Assembly (NCBI GenBank): GCA_943788495.1
Contig: CALSQO010000001.1
Location: forward strand, 1,488,001 to 1,552,000
Direction of reading: 5' to 3'
Source: UA16 sp905478895
GTDB taxonomy: Bacteria; Bacteroidota; Bacteroidia; Flavobacteriales_D; Sanyastnellaceae
DNA: 64,000 bases
Part shown: positions 63,154-64,000 of the stretch, piece after piece
Layout: the number at the start of each line of letters is the position of its first letter
Numbering within the stretch: the first letter of the stretch is position 1
The notes under the pieces: generated by a model
The model's database searches: none
Seen by the model: the letters and a program-made list of their open reading frames with translations, nothing else
Told to the model about the DNA's origin: nothing
Translations under genes and position numbers: made by a program

Positions 63154-64000
63154 GGCGAATTCGTTTGAACCGATCATCAGACTGAAAAGCGTCTAAATCC
63201 TGCGCCAGGAGCACCTTGTAATTTTTCGGAGACAACGCACGCTCAAACTTGAGCAAAATCACCCGGTAGTATAAATCATTGATTTTGCTGATTTGCGGCG
63301 TTTCAGGACCAATGGCCCGAGCAGCGAATCGTTGGCGCAATCGGCCAGCGAGCACTTCTGCAGCGGCATCCAATCTTCCCTCATCGGAATGCCGCAAAGT
63401 GAGACGAATCAGTCGATCAAAGGGCGGATACCGATAATTCTTACGCTCCATCAATTCTTGACTGACCAACCCTTGGTAGTCATTGGCCATGACCTTGGTC
63501 ATCACCCAATGGTCTGGATTATACGTCTGCAAAATCACCTTGCCTCGTTGACCGGAACGCCCGGCACGCCCGGCAACTTGGGTCAACATTTGAAAGGCCC
63601 GCTCAAAGCTGCGAAAATCAGGGAAGTTCAGCATGCGATCGGCATTTAGGACTCCGACCAATCCCACATGGGCAAAATCCAATCCTTTGCTCACCATCTG
63701 CGTCCCCACCAAAACATCAAATTCCCGATTGGCAAACGCACGGACCAATCGTTCATGCCCGTGACGGCTTCGCGTGGTATCCCGGTCCATCCGGGCCACG
63801 CGTGCTTTGGGAAACAACTCCTGCAATTCCTCTTCCACACGTTCCGTGCCCAACCCCTTGGGCTCCATGGTTTTCTTGCCACAGGACCCACACAATTGCG
63901 GAGGTGGAGCAATGTTATAGCCACAGTGATGGCAATTCAACTCATTCCTCCATTTGTGGACGGTCATGGGCACATCGCAACGCTCGCATTGTGGGACCCA
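63128..64000 (-). CDS. priA: Primosomal protein N' (helicase), C-terminal part
   Basis: The reading frame is open to the right edge of the window and continues beyond it. The visible C-terminal 290 residues hold the PriA zinc-binding region (PQCERCDVPMTVHKW, LNCHHCGYN, QLCGSCGKK) and the last helicase half: DVLVGTQMVSKGLDFAHVGLVGVLNADRML, LTQVAGRAGRSGQRGKVILQTYNP. It remodels forks to reload the replicative helicase. The 3' end overlaps the propeller gene by 26 bases. Confidence 0.94.
   Translation of the reverse strand, partial: WVPQCERCDVPMTVHKWRNELNCHHCGYNIAPPPQLCGSCGKKTMEPKGLGTERVEEELQELFPKARVARMDRDTTRSRHGHERLVRAFANREFDVLVGTQMVSKGLDFAHVGLVGVLNADRMLNFPDFRSFERAFQMLTQVAGRAGRSGQRGKVILQTYNPDHWVMTKVMANDYQGLVSQELMERKNYRYPPFDRLIRLTLRHSDEGRLDAAAEVLAGRLRQRFAARAIGPETPQISKINDLYYRVILLKFERALSPKNYKVLLAQDLDAFQSDDRFKRIRLTIDVDPA

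Noticed and set aside
1..64000. tRNA, rRNA, CRISPR, insertion sequences or attachment sites
   Set aside because: No cloverleaf, rRNA-like segment, short regular repeat array, transposase or integrase was seen on either strand; intergenic gaps are nearly all under 150 bases.

Overview
The window is a gene-dense stretch (no gap over 300 bases) of a chromosome from a member of the Bacteroidota, most likely a marine Flavobacteriales lineage. This is inferred from family content: type IX secretion (T9SS) C-terminal sorting domains of both type A and type B, a TonB-dependent receptor with a carboxypeptidase-regulatory-like N-terminal domain, a single-chain alpha/beta E1 2-oxoacid dehydrogenase, bacillithiol genes (bshC, ytxJ), a serC-serA-DUF1015 cluster, DUF1573, DUF5916 and DUF4476 proteins, and a MutS2 without an Smr domain. 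Base composition is near 50% GC. I saw no rRNA, tRNA, CRISPR array, insertion sequence, integrase or prophage gene, so this looks like core chromosome rather than an island.

Layout. 1-11.5 kb: a truncated FAD oxidoreductase, an OmpA/TSP3-type envelope protein, a COG2509 flavoprotein, the fused E1 dehydrogenase, small proteins including the bacillithiol-linked YtxJ, then miaA and mutS2. 11.5-20.5 kb: a secreted trypsin-like protease with a T9SS tag, an S41 carboxy-terminal processing protease with an apparent frameshift, a DUF1573 lipoprotein, a DUF3108 protein, a rhodanese, an aminotransferase/sugar-phosphate transferase pair for surface glycan synthesis, a SirB1-like protein and a rhomboid protease. 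20.5-31.7 kb: dnaN, a GT9 glycosyltransferase, ruvX, then a minus-strand run that starts with an ABC-type peptide-binding lipoprotein and an ACMSD-like decarboxylase and continues with an ECF sigma factor, a single-pass anti-sigma-like protein, an envelope protein, a T9SS type B protein, bshC and a HAD phosphatase. 31.7-41.4 kb: TonB receptor, ABC exporter, a calcium-motif-rich choice-of-anchor-B protein, a TIGR01777 oxidoreductase and a cupredoxin-fasciclin surface protein. 41.5-53 kb: photolyase, CaiB/BaiF CoA-transferase, cysQ, lytic transglycosylase, rfbC plus a Wza-like lipoprotein, GNAT, mltG, DUF5916 and an M23 peptidase. 53-64 kb: a coiled-coil protein, zapA, rny, a Wzx-like flippase and a DUF4476 protein, then serC-serA-DUF1015-yggS and two further genes, ending in a partial priA.

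How the genes fit together. Surface polysaccharide functions are scattered over four loci (DegT/sugar transferase, GT9, Wza/RfbC, flippase) rather than gathered in one cluster. Cell wall turnover and division are represented by mltG, a lytic transglycosylase, an M23 peptidase and zapA. Secreted cargo is dominated by T9SS substrates.

The most notable direct observations are three probable single-base frameshifts (S41 protease, fasciclin protein, envelope protein of the sigma operon), an intrinsic-terminator-like hairpin inside the signal-peptide coding region of the DUF3108 gene, and the ECF sigma/anti-sigma/envelope/T9SS-B operon. I did not find a clearly new defence or mobile system.
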